Below are positions 1 through 6,159 of a stretch of 8,589 nt of DNA, piece after piece (position 1 is the stretch's first letter; the number at the start of each line of letters is the position of its first letter). The stretch covers positions 1 to 8,589 of the forward strand of contig JAQVKR010000088.1 in the NCBI GenBank assembly GCA_028694565.1. Reading direction: 5' to 3'. Origin of the DNA: Gammaproteobacteria bacterium (GTDB lineage: Bacteria; Pseudomonadota; Gammaproteobacteria; DSM-26407). Both the position numbers and the translations under genes were made by a program. The notes under the pieces were generated by a model. It ran no database searches, was not told the origin of the DNA, and saw only the letters and a list, made by a program, of their open reading frames with translations.

Positions 1-101
1 GGCTCTATGGCCGCGTGCTGGAGGCCCACCGGCGCGGCGAGGCCCCCGTCACCGCGGGCGCGGCGGGCGTGATTCCCTGCCGGGAGCAGGAGGGCGCGTG
101 A
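1..101 (+). CDS. C-terminal end of an unidentified protein (partial)
   Basis: Frame 3 is open from the window edge to a TGA at 99-101 and encodes the last 32 residues of a protein (starts LYGRVLEAHRRG, ends CREQEGA). The TGA overlaps the GTG start of the next gene (GTGA), a typical translational-coupling overlap and the main reason to believe this frame is coding. I do not recognise a family from so short a tail. It is Arg/Glu/Ala-rich, with no membrane segment. Confidence 0.5.
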   Translation, partial: LYGRVLEAHRRGEAPVTAGAAGVIPCREQEGA

Positions 102-544
102 GCGGGCTGCGCTTCCGCGGCGCCGTTGCGGAAGACCTGCCGCGGCTGCTGGCGCTGTATGGCGATCTGGCGGGGCCGGGGGAGGCGCGTCTCGACAGTG
201 CCGCGGCCGGGACGCTGTTCGCCCGGATCCGGGGCCTGCCCGGCTACACCATCTACCTGGCCGAACGGGACGGGGCCGTGGTGGGCACCTTCACCCTCGT
301 GCTGTTGCCGAACCTCGCCCATGGCGGCGCGGCCATCGGGATCGTCGAGAACGTGGTGGTCGAGCGCCAGGCCCGGGGGGGCGGGATCGGCCGGCAGCTG
401 ATGGATTTCGCCCGCGCGCGCTGCCGGGAGGCGGGCTGCTGCAAGCTGATGCTCTCCAGCGGCGTCCGGCGCGAGGCGGCCCACCGCTTCTACGCCTCGC
501 TCGGCTACGACCGCCACGGCTACGCCTTCACCGTGGCGCCCTGA
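98..544 (+). CDS. GNAT-family N-acetyltransferase
   Basis: A 148-residue single-domain GNAT acetyltransferase, which would transfer an acetyl group from acetyl-CoA to an amine; the substrate cannot be told. Seen: motif A with the acetyl-CoA pyrophosphate loop (VENVVVERQARGGGIG, giving the R-x-x-G-x-G pattern), an LMDFARARCREAGC helix, and motif B ending in AHRFYASLGY, the usual GNAT C-terminal signature. Length is normal for the family. The GTG start is chosen because AGGAGGG lies at 88-94, four bases upstream, and because the start overlaps the stop of the preceding gene. No in-frame ATG fits better. It is likely co-transcribed with the preceding gene and runs convergently into the pyruvate-kinase-like gene. 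Family call is firm; function is open. Confidence 0.93.
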   Translation: MSGLRFRGAVAEDLPRLLALYGDLAGPGEARLDSAAAGTLFARIRGLPGYTIYLAERDGAVVGTFTLVLLPNLAHGGAAIGIVENVVVERQARGGGIGRQLMDFARARCREAGCCKLMLSSGVRREAAHRFYASLGYDRHGYAFTVAP

Positions 545-588
545 TCCCGTCCGGCGAGGGTGCCGGGGCGCGGCGCGGCCCGCGGGCG

Positions 589-2460
589 CTACCAGTGCAG
601 CGCCCGCAGGCGGGCGCTCTTCTTGCGCTGGTGGGCGCGCATGCGGGCGAGGATGTCGTCCAGGGTTCCCAGCGCCTCCAGGATGTGCGGCCCCTTGTTC
701 AGCATCACGCACTCGGCGCGCACGCCCATGGCCGCGTCGGTGAGCTCGGGCCGCGAGGCCACACCCTTCTTGGCCAGGTTCTCCAGCACCTGCGTGGCCC
801 AGATGGCCGGCACATGGGCCGCCTCGCACAGCCACAGGATCTCCTCCTGGATCTCCGCCATGCGCTCGCCGCCCAGCTCCACGGCCAGATCGCCGCGGGC
901 GATCATCACGCCGACCGGATGACGTCCGAGGGTGCCGAGCAGGATTTCCGGCAGGTTGGCCACCGCCAGGCGGGTCTCGATCTTGGCCACGACCGGCAGC
1001 CGTGGCGCGCCGCGGGCGGCCAGTTCGGCCAGCAGCCGCTCCATGTCCCCGAGGCTCTGGACGAAGGAGAAGCCCACCAGGTCGGCGTGGGCGGCCACGA
1101 AATCGAGGTCCCGCAGGTCCTTGGCGCTCAGGGCCGGCAGGGTGAGGGGCGTATCCGGAAAGTTGATGCCGCGGTCGGGCTTCAGGCCCACCCCCCTGGG
1201 GCCGGCGCGGGTGACCCGCAGGCGCAGGCCCTCGGCATCGCTGGCCTCCACCACCGTGCCCAGCCGGCCGTCATCGAACCAGACATGGGCGCCGGGACGA
1301 ACCGCGGTGAGCGCCCCGGGGCAGGTGCAGGCGATGCGGGCGGGTTCCACCACGGCGCCGGAGAAGTCCCGGCGGCCGGGGTGGCCCGGGGCGCTGTCCC
1401 GGGTCAGCAGCAGCGGATCCCCGGTCGCCAGGGGAATCATCCCCGACCCCGCCGCGCAGGCCGCCAGCGGCCATGCCCGCCCGGTGGTCCGGCCGCGCCC
1501 GGTGTCGAGCCTGAAGCGGGTCCCGGGGCCCACGTAACTGCCCTCGGGGGCGCGGGCGAGCCAGCCATCGCCGCCGGCGGCGGCGGTCACCTCCCAGGTC
1601 CGCGACTTGCCGCGGGTGTCGGTGAAGTGCAGCCGGCAGCCGGGCCCCAGCCGGTTGAACAGCGCCTCCGGGGGGGTGAAGCACCAGGGGCCGGCGCCGG
1701 GTGGCGGCGCCGCGCCCGGGCGCAGGAGCAGCACGGTGGCGGGTCCGGTGACGCGGCCCAGGCGGTCCCGCCGCGGCTTGACGTGCACGGCCCCCGGCTC
1801 CGGGCCGATGGCCCCGGTCCGAATCTTGTGGCCGGCGAGATCCATCAGCACGCGGCAGCGGCGCCCCGTCTGCTCCTCGGCCCGGCGCAGGTTCCCGATC
1901 ATCGCCGCCCACTCGTCCGGCCCGTCGTGGGCGCAGTTGATGCGGGCGCAGTCCATGCCGCGCGCGAGCAGGGCGCGGGTCAGCTCCGGCTCCCGCGCCG
2001 CCTCGCCGGGCAGGGTCACCATGATGTAGGCGCCCCGCTCCGGCCGGGGGCCGTAGAGGGCCTCCGCATGGGCCCGCAGCAGGGCGCGGCCCTGTTCGTA
2101 GGTGACCGGCGCGGGCTGTTCCCGCGCCTCGGCGCGGCGGCAGGAGACGGCCAGGCTCAGCAGCCCGGCCACCTTGTCCAGGCTGTGCAGGACATGGGAC
2201 TCGCAGCGGCCGAGGGAGGAGAGCCCCTCCTCGGCCAGCCGGTCCTGGAGCGCGCGCAGGTCGTGGGTGCGCAGCGCCAGGTAGTGGGCGAGATTGAGGG
2301 CACTGGGGGAGAAGCCGCCGGGGTGGCGGTCGCGATGCGTTTCCAGCCGGCGCCGCCCGGCCGCCAGCACCTCGCGGCGCAGGCGCCGGACCTGCGCGAG
2401 GAGTTCGGCCAGGGCGGGGCTGCGGGTGTCCGTCATCGATTCGCCGGCGGGCAGGTTCAT
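589..2460 (-). CDS. Divergent pyruvate kinase-family protein, no C-terminal domain
   Basis: A 623-residue protein with a pyruvate kinase (β/α)8 barrel. Barrel segments are at about 143-218 and 426-605, split by a B-domain-like insert at about 219-425 (usual size about 100). Seen: ARINCAH at 172-178, DLAGHKIRTG at 207-216, LPALSAKD, SFVQ, AKIE at 492-495 (catalytic Lys493, Mg-ligand Glu495), ARGDL (Asp524) and ATQVLE (Thr556). So the Mg/PEP site is largely retained. Differences from canonical PykF/PykA: about 140 extra N-terminal residues, no C-terminal domain, MLNKGPH in place of MLSGETA, and Ala177/Leu208 where the K+-binding Ser and Thr normally sit. It may be a pyruvate kinase with altered regulation or a paralogue with another role. 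Start: ATG at 2460, or Met9 at 2436; neither has a good ribosome site. It follows yihY by 56 bp on the same strand. Confidence 0.85.
   Translation of the reverse strand: MNLPAGESMTDTRSPALAELLAQVRRLRREVLAAGRRRLETHRDRHPGGFSPSALNLAHYLALRTHDLRALQDRLAEEGLSSLGRCESHVLHSLDKVAGLLSLAVSCRRAEAREQPAPVTYEQGRALLRAHAEALYGPRPERGAYIMVTLPGEAAREPELTRALLARGMDCARINCAHDGPDEWAAMIGNLRRAEEQTGRRCRVLMDLAGHKIRTGAIGPEPGAVHVKPRRDRLGRVTGPATVLLLRPGAAPPPGAGPWCFTPPEALFNRLGPGCRLHFTDTRGKSRTWEVTAAAGGDGWLARAPEGSYVGPGTRFRLDTGRGRTTGRAWPLAACAAGSGMIPLATGDPLLLTRDSAPGHPGRRDFSGAVVEPARIACTCPGALTAVRPGAHVWFDDGRLGTVVEASDAEGLRLRVTRAGPRGVGLKPDRGINFPDTPLTLPALSAKDLRDLDFVAAHADLVGFSFVQSLGDMERLLAELAARGAPRLPVVAKIETRLAVANLPEILLGTLGRHPVGVMIARGDLAVELGGERMAEIQEEILWLCEAAHVPAIWATQVLENLAKKGVASRPELTDAAMGVRAECVMLNKGPHILEALGTLDDILARMRAHQRKKSARLRALHW
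599..625 (+). terminator. Possible terminator of the GNAT transcript
   Basis: A perfect 8-bp GC-rich stem (AGCGCCCG at 599-606 with CGGGCGCT at 611-618) closes a CAGG loop and is followed on the plus strand by CTTCTTG, a weak T-rich tail. It lies 55 bp after the GNAT stop, inside the last codons of the convergent pyruvate-kinase-like gene. The tail is poor, so the hairpin could simply reflect Arg/Ala codon usage. Confidence 0.35.
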
Positions 2461-2516
2461 GCCCCCAGCGTAGGCCGCCTCCTTGACAGCGGGATGACGC
2501 CGCGGTGAAACCCCGG

Positions 2517-3893
2517 TCAGGAAGCGCGGCGCTCCCGCGTGTCCTGGTCGCCGGCCGCTTCCGCCTTCCCGCCGAGGGCCAGCATCTTCAGATCCATGTC
2601 CTCCAGCGCCGCGCCGACGGCGCTGTCCGCCCGCTCGAGCATCCGCGCCGCGGGTCCGCCCGGGGACAGCCGGCCGGGATTCAGGTGGTCGTCCTCGCCG
2701 TCCCGGCGGATCGCGTCGAGGACCTCCTTCACCGGGGTCTCCTCCAGGGGCCGGGCGGGCAGGTGGCGGATCGGGTCCGCGCCGGCGCGCACCAGCAGCC
2801 CGCCGCGCTCCAGGGCGGCGAGCACCGGGGTGAGCAGGTCCATGGGCAGGCCCAGGCGCTCGGCCAGCGCCGCCGTGGTCCAGCCCGGCCGTCCGGCGTA
2901 GAAGGCCTCGCCCACCCGCTGCATCACCAGCAGCGCCACCTGCTCGCCGAGCCGCGCGCTCAGGCGCTGCTCCGCCCGTGCCGGGCTGAGATGCTCGGGG
3001 TGCTGGTGGTAGAAGGCGATGCTGGCGCCCACCAGCAGGATGAGCCAGCCCAGGTAGAGCCAGATCATGAACAGCATCAGGATGGCGAAGCTGGAGTAGA
3101 TGGCCGTGTACTTGGTGGAGGTGACGATGAAGGCGCCGAAGGCCCAGCCGCTGGTCTGCCACAGGATGCCGGTCACCACCGCGCCGGTGAGCGCCGAGCC
3201 CACCTTCACCCGGGTGTTGGGCACGAAGATGTAGATGAGGGTGAAGGCGGCGATGATGAGCAGGTAGGGCAGCAGCTTGGTGACGAACTGCAGCAGGGTG
3301 CCGAAGGGCTCGATGGCCGCCAGCCGCTGCACCGCCTCCGCGTCCATGACCGTCGCGGTCACGCCGAGGGCGGAGAACACCAGCACCGGCCCGATGAGGA
3401 TGACGCTGAGGTAGTCGCTGAAGCGCTGGGCGAAGCCGCGCTGCTCGCTCACCCGCCAGGTGAAGTTGAAGGAGCGCTCGATCTTCTGCATCAGCGACAC
3501 GACGGTGTAGAACAGCAGCGCGAGGCCCAGGGAGCCGAGCACGCCCGCCTTGACGTTCTCCACGAAGCCGATGATGCGCCCCGTGATCTCCACTCCCTGC
3601 TCGCCCATGGGGGCGAGGAAGTTGAGCAGCGCCGGCTCCAGCTGGTTGTGCACGCCGAAGGCCTTCAGCACCGAGAAGCTCACCGCCAGCAGCGGCACCA
3701 GCGACAGCAGCGTCGTATAGACCAGGCTCATGGCGCGCAGGGTGAGCTGGCCGTCGGTGAGATCCCGCGCCACCGCCCAGGCGATGCGCACGGCGCGCAG
3801 GGGCAGGGAGCGCCAGCGCGGCAGCGTGGCGAGCTCGGGGTCCCAGACCTGGTGGGTGACCCGGCTGTAGAGTTCCCGGGGGGTTGCGGTCAT
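2517..3893 (-). CDS. YihY/BrkB-family (UPF0761) inner-membrane protein
   Basis: A 458-residue integral membrane protein of the YihY/virulence factor BrkB family, whose molecular function is not settled. About six hydrophobic segments are visible near residues 52-76, 118-136, 160-182, 205-225, 233-256 and 268-294. Family hallmarks are YIFVPNTRVKVGSALTGA (221-238) and the YSSFAILMLFMIWLYLGW stretch. After the membrane part comes a cytoplasmic tail of about 165 residues. Its 336-370 part (WTTAALAERLGLPMDLLTPV, then LERGGLLVRAG) looks like a winged-helix fold, as in longer family members. The start is chosen at ATG 3893 because AGAGGA sits 7-8 bases upstream. In-frame Met codons at 3998 and 3995 would add an uncharged-to-polar extension without family resemblance. 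It is first gene of a minus-strand set with the pyruvate-kinase-like gene. Confidence 0.92.
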   Translation of the reverse strand: MTATPRELYSRVTHQVWDPELATLPRWRSLPLRAVRIAWAVARDLTDGQLTLRAMSLVYTTLLSLVPLLAVSFSVLKAFGVHNQLEPALLNFLAPMGEQGVEITGRIIGFVENVKAGVLGSLGLALLFYTVVSLMQKIERSFNFTWRVSEQRGFAQRFSDYLSVILIGPVLVFSALGVTATVMDAEAVQRLAAIEPFGTLLQFVTKLLPYLLIIAAFTLIYIFVPNTRVKVGSALTGAVVTGILWQTSGWAFGAFIVTSTKYTAIYSSFAILMLFMIWLYLGWLILLVGASIAFYHQHPEHLSPARAEQRLSARLGEQVALLVMQRVGEAFYAGRPGWTTAALAERLGLPMDLLTPVLAALERGGLLVRAGADPIRHLPARPLEETPVKEVLDAIRRDGEDDHLNPGRLSPGGPAARMLERADSAVGAALEDMDLKMLALGGKAEAAGDQDTRERRAS

Positions 3894-4030
3894 GTGGTCG
3901 TCCTCTCCCGGCGGCCGGCGGTCGTGGGTCAGGGGCGCCTCCGGCAATCGGTGCAACCGGATTCGATTATCGGAAGCCTGCTCTAAGGTTATCATCACTC
4001 GGCGACAGGGGCAGATCGGGGCATGGATTT
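3894..4030. promoter_or_regulatory. Divergent intergenic region, probable promoters
   Basis: A 137-bp gap separates two divergent genes. Its centre (about 3961-3999) is much more AT-rich than the surroundings, as expected of promoter DNA. On the plus strand TATCAT at 3990-3995 matches 5 of 6 positions of a sigma70 -10 box, but the -35 (TTATCG, 17 bp upstream) is poor. On the minus strand GATAAT (reverse of 3966-3971) is also 5 of 6, without a good -35. An imperfect inverted repeat at 3946-3963 (AATCGG, TGCAA spacer, CCGGATT with one bulged base) could be an operator. None of these is decisive. Confidence 0.4.
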
Positions 4031-4966
4031 ATGGAGCGGCACAGTGGAGCGGCCGGACGGCCGCGGGGCATGGCCCGCTTTCCCGGGCTGGGCGCGCGCT
4101 TCGAGGGGCTGCTGGAGCGCCTGGCGCATGCCCCGTGCCCGGATGCCGGTCCGTTGGCGACCGAGGTCGGCCGCCTCAGCGGTGCGCTGGAGGCCGATAT
4201 CCGCAGGCGCGCCCTCGACCCCGGGCGGCTCACGCCCACCCTGCGCGGCGTCCGCGGCTGGCTCGCCTATTTCGCCGAAGACGGCCGCGTGGATGCCTAC
4301 CTGGCGGCGCGGCTGGCGCTCCAGGCCGGGCTGGGGGAGCGTGCCGGGCGCCGCCTGCGGGGGCCGTTCACCATTCACCTCCGCCCCATGACCGGCCTCA
4401 TGCGCCTGCGCGGCGACCGTTCGGGTACGCGCCTGCACCTGCCCGCGGCGGTGGTGGGGCTGGCGGGGGCGGAGCTGGGGCATTGCGCCGATCTGGCCGC
4501 CGGGCGGCCGCGCGCCCGGGCCCGGGTCATGGCCGCGCTGATGCAGCCGGCCTGCCGGGCGGTGCGCGAGCGCATGCTGGCCCTGGGCGGCGAGGTGGAC
4601 GGCGCGGCCGGGGCCTGTCACCACCTGGGCTGGCTGTTCGCCGCGCTGAACCGGGATCACTTCGGGGATCGCCTGGAGCGTCCGCGGCTGGAGTGGAGCG
4701 CCCGGGCGTCGCTGCGCAAGCTCGGTCACTACGATCCGCTGCACGACCGGGTAGTGGTGAGCGCGGCGCTGGACCGGGCCGAGGTGCCCGCGCACGTGGT
4801 GGCCTACGTGCTCTACCACGAGCTGCTGCACAAGCATCACGGCGTCCGGGTGGAGGGCGGCACGGTGCGCGCCCACACCGCCGCCTTCCGCCGCGACGAA
4901 CGCCGCTACCCGGGCCGCGCCGAGGCCGAGCGGTTCCTGGCCCGGCTCGGCCATTGGCTGTCTTGA
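4031..4966 (+). CDS. SprT-like zinc metallopeptidase
   Basis: A 311-residue protein whose C-terminal third is a SprT/gluzincin-like metallopeptidase domain. Seen: LNRDHFGDRLERPRLEW (207-223, the SprT-type entry motif), a β-rich GHYDPLHDRVVVS segment, HELLH at 263-267 (two zinc-ligand His and catalytic Glu264), and AHTAAFRRDERRYP with His282 as the probable third ligand. There is no C-terminal zinc ribbon as in E. coli SprT. Residues 1-195 are not recognised: helical at first, then a short β-like stretch (PFTIHLRPMTGLMRLRG). No signal peptide or membrane segment, so it is probably cytoplasmic. Start: ATG 4031 has a weak GGGG nine bases upstream; ATG 4070 (298 residues) is an equal alternative. 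Substrate unknown. Its TGA lies inside the next promoter's -35 box. Confidence 0.82.
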   Translation: MERHSGAAGRPRGMARFPGLGARFEGLLERLAHAPCPDAGPLATEVGRLSGALEADIRRRALDPGRLTPTLRGVRGWLAYFAEDGRVDAYLAARLALQAGLGERAGRRLRGPFTIHLRPMTGLMRLRGDRSGTRLHLPAAVVGLAGAELGHCADLAAGRPRARARVMAALMQPACRAVRERMLALGGEVDGAAGACHHLGWLFAALNRDHFGDRLERPRLEWSARASLRKLGHYDPLHDRVVVSAALDRAEVPAHVVAYVLYHELLHKHHGVRVEGGTVRAHTAAFRRDERRYPGRAEAERFLARLGHWLS

Positions 4967-4992
4967 CAACGGCTCGACGCCACGGGCAGACT
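4963..4992 (+). promoter_or_regulatory. Sigma70-type promoter of the attenuator leader
   Basis: A perfect -35 hexamer TTGACA (4963-4968) is followed after 18 bp by CAGACT (4987-4992), which keeps the A, A and T most conserved in a -10 box. The -35 overlaps the TGA stop of the peptidase gene. Transcription starting seven bases after the -10 would begin at about 4999, the A of the leader ATG. The weak -10 and long spacer leave doubt. Confidence 0.5.
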
Positions 4993-4998
4993 CGACCC

Positions 4999-5085
4999 AT
5001 GAACCCGACCGCCATCATCAGGAAATTCCCGTGCCGCTGGCGCACCATGCGCCGTGCGGGTTGTTCCTGCGGCCGGGATTCCTGA
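4999..5085 (+). CDS. Putative leader peptide (28 residues, Cys/Arg-rich)
   Basis: A 28-codon ORF, beginning MNPTAIIRKFPCRWR and ending AGCSCGRDS, lies between the promoter and the terminator ahead of the EamA gene. It has 3 Cys (12, 22, 24), 6 Arg and 1 Trp, a bias unlike random GC-rich sequence and typical of peptides whose translation is sensed. There is no Shine-Dalgarno; with the predicted start site the mRNA would be leaderless or nearly so. Codons 12-14 (TGC CGC TGG) coincide with one RNA-pairing region and codons 23-26 with the next, so ribosome position could choose the RNA fold. Function is inferred from position and overlap with the pairing regions; the peptide itself is unlikely to act as an enzyme. 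I do not recognise it as a named leader peptide. Confidence 0.55.
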   Translation: MNPTAIIRKFPCRWRTMRRAGCSCGRDS

Positions 5086-5148
5086 AGCAGCAGACGTCGC
5101 TCCGGCGACCATGAATCCAGGGGCCGCAGATTTCCGGATCTGCGGCCC
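5033..5148 (+). promoter_or_regulatory. Candidate transcription attenuator (alternative RNA folds)
   Basis: Four mutually exclusive segments are visible. Segment 1 (GCCGCTGG, 5033-5040) can pair with CCTGCGGC (5066-5073), 7 bp with one T-T mismatch. Segment 2 (CTGCGGCC, 5067-5074) can instead pair, 8 of 8, with segment 3 (GGCCGCAG, 5122-5129), the 5' arm of the terminator. Segment 3 otherwise pairs with segment 4 (5138-5148). Extra small hairpins: GGCGCA/TGCGCC with a 3-base loop at 5039-5053, and GTCGC/GCGAC around TCCG at 5096-5109. This is the classic 1:2 / 2:3 / 3:4 logic: a ribosome stalled over codons 12-14 would cover segment 1, free segment 2 and favour the antiterminator. Pairings are read from the sequence; their use in the cell is inference. 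Confidence 0.55.
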
Positions 5149-5158
5149 TTTTGCTTTT
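5121..5158 (+). terminator. Intrinsic terminator upstream of the EamA gene
   Basis: A perfect 11-bp stem (GGGCCGCAGAT at 5121-5131 with ATCTGCGGCCC at 5138-5148) closes a TTCCGG loop and is followed directly by TTTTGCTTTT. This is a textbook rho-independent terminator, the clearest in the window. It ends 21 bp before the EamA start, so it either ends peptidase-gene transcription, controls entry into the transporter genes, or both. Confidence 0.9.
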
Positions 5159-5179
5159 CCGAGCCCCAGGGAGAGACCC

Positions 5180-6133
5180 GTGTCCATTCCGGCCGCCTAC
5201 ATCGACGTGATCCTCATCTGGTCCACCACGCCGCTCGCCATCAAGTGGAGCGGCGAGGGGCCCGGGTGGCTGTTCGGCGTCAGCGCGCGCATGGCGCTCG
5301 GCGCCGTCGCCTGCCTGGCGCTGGTGGTCCTGCTGCGCCAGCGCCTGCCCCTCGATCGCGGCGCCCGGCGCACCTACCTCGCGGTGGGGCTGGGGATCTT
5401 CGGCGGCATGCTCTCGGTCTACTGGGCCGCCCAGTTCATCCCCTCGGGCTGGATCTCGGTGCTGTTCGGCCTCAACCCCATGGTGACCGCCGTGCTGGCG
5501 GCGTTCTGGCTCGGCGAGCGCAGCCTGACGCCGGTGAAGCTGGCGGGCATGGCGGCCGGGCTGGCGGGGCTCGCCCTCATCTTCGCCCGCGGCGCCACGG
5601 CCGGACCGGGGGCGGTGTGGGGCATCGCGGTGGTATGCCTGGCGGTGCTCGCCCACGCCACCAGCGCCGTGTGGGTCAAGCGCCTCGGCGGCGGCGTCCC
5701 GGCGCTGGCCCAGACCGCCGGCGGGGTGAGCGTCGCGGCGCTCCTGTTCGTCCTGGTGGCGCTGGCCTCCGGCCACGCCTGGCCGCCGGTCCTGCCGCGG
5801 CGGGCGCTGCTCTCCATCGCCTACCTGGCGCTGATGGGCTCGGTGGTGGGCTTCATCTGCTACTACTACGTGCTCAAGCACGTGGAGGCGGCCAAGGTGG
5901 CGCTGGTCACCCTGATCACCCCGGTGCTGGCGCTGTTCCTCGGCGCCGGCCTGAACGGCGAGCCGGTGGGGCCGGAGGTGCTCGCCGGCACGGGGCTGAT
6001 CCTCGCGGGGCTGGCCCTGCACCAGTGGGGCGGACTGGCGGCGCGCCGGTCCCGCCGCTTGCTCCGGCGGGTCGAAGCCCGGATGATTGCGGAAAGCGAA
6101 ACGGCCGCGAGGGAGACCGACCGCCCCTCCTGA
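5180..6133 (+). CDS. EamA-family (DMT superfamily) transporter, probable metabolite exporter
   Basis: A 317-residue membrane protein with two EamA repeats (about 4-135 and 147-285), giving roughly ten membrane helices. This is the usual length plus a basic, hydrophilic tail from about residue 287. Seen: WSTTPLAIKWS in helix 1, LNPMVTAVLAAFWLGERLT-like sequence closing repeat 1 (98-115), and the matching VTLITPVLALFLGAGLNGEPV in repeat 2. EamA proteins export amino acids and other small metabolites (E. coli EamA exports cysteine and O-acetylserine); this one's substrate is unknown. The GTG start has AGGGAG at 5168-5173, six bases upstream. The same frame is open further up, through an ATG at 5111, but that start would put the terminator hairpin inside the gene and lacks a ribosome site. 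It is the first gene after the attenuator. Confidence 0.93.
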   Translation: MSIPAAYIDVILIWSTTPLAIKWSGEGPGWLFGVSARMALGAVACLALVVLLRQRLPLDRGARRTYLAVGLGIFGGMLSVYWAAQFIPSGWISVLFGLNPMVTAVLAAFWLGERSLTPVKLAGMAAGLAGLALIFARGATAGPGAVWGIAVVCLAVLAHATSAVWVKRLGGGVPALAQTAGGVSVAALLFVLVALASGHAWPPVLPRRALLSIAYLALMGSVVGFICYYYVLKHVEAAKVALVTLITPVLALFLGAGLNGEPVGPEVLAGTGLILAGLALHQWGGLAARRSRRLLRRVEARMIAESETAARETDRPS

Positions 6134-6159
6134 ACCGGCCCTGCGGGACGGGGGAGACC

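Noticed and set aside
595..2508. Long open frame on the plus strand opposite the PK-like gene
   Set aside because: It encodes His/Gln/Gly/Ala/Arg-rich sequence with no motif and mirrors a real gene with clear catalytic motifs; long antisense frames are expected at this GC content.
2461..3162. N-terminal extension of the PK-like protein reaching into yihY
   Set aside because: The frame stays open but the added sequence is Arg/Pro/Gly/Ala-rich and antisense-like, overlapping well-supported yihY codons; the protein-like composition begins at the Met at 2460.
3894..4030. tRNA or small RNA gene in the divergent gap
   Set aside because: No cloverleaf, T-loop motif or terminator is visible; AT-richness is explained by promoters.
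5033..5148. Metabolite-binding riboswitch instead of a leader-peptide attenuator
   Set aside because: The region is short, I recognise no known aptamer core, and the pairing segments coincide with codons of an intact small ORF, which favours translation-based control. A covariance search could reopen this.
5111..5179. Alternative ATG start for the EamA protein at 5111
   Set aside because: In frame, but the added residues would be encoded by the terminator hairpin and its T-tract, there is no ribosome site, and the GTG at 5180 has a good one and matches the usual EamA N-terminus.
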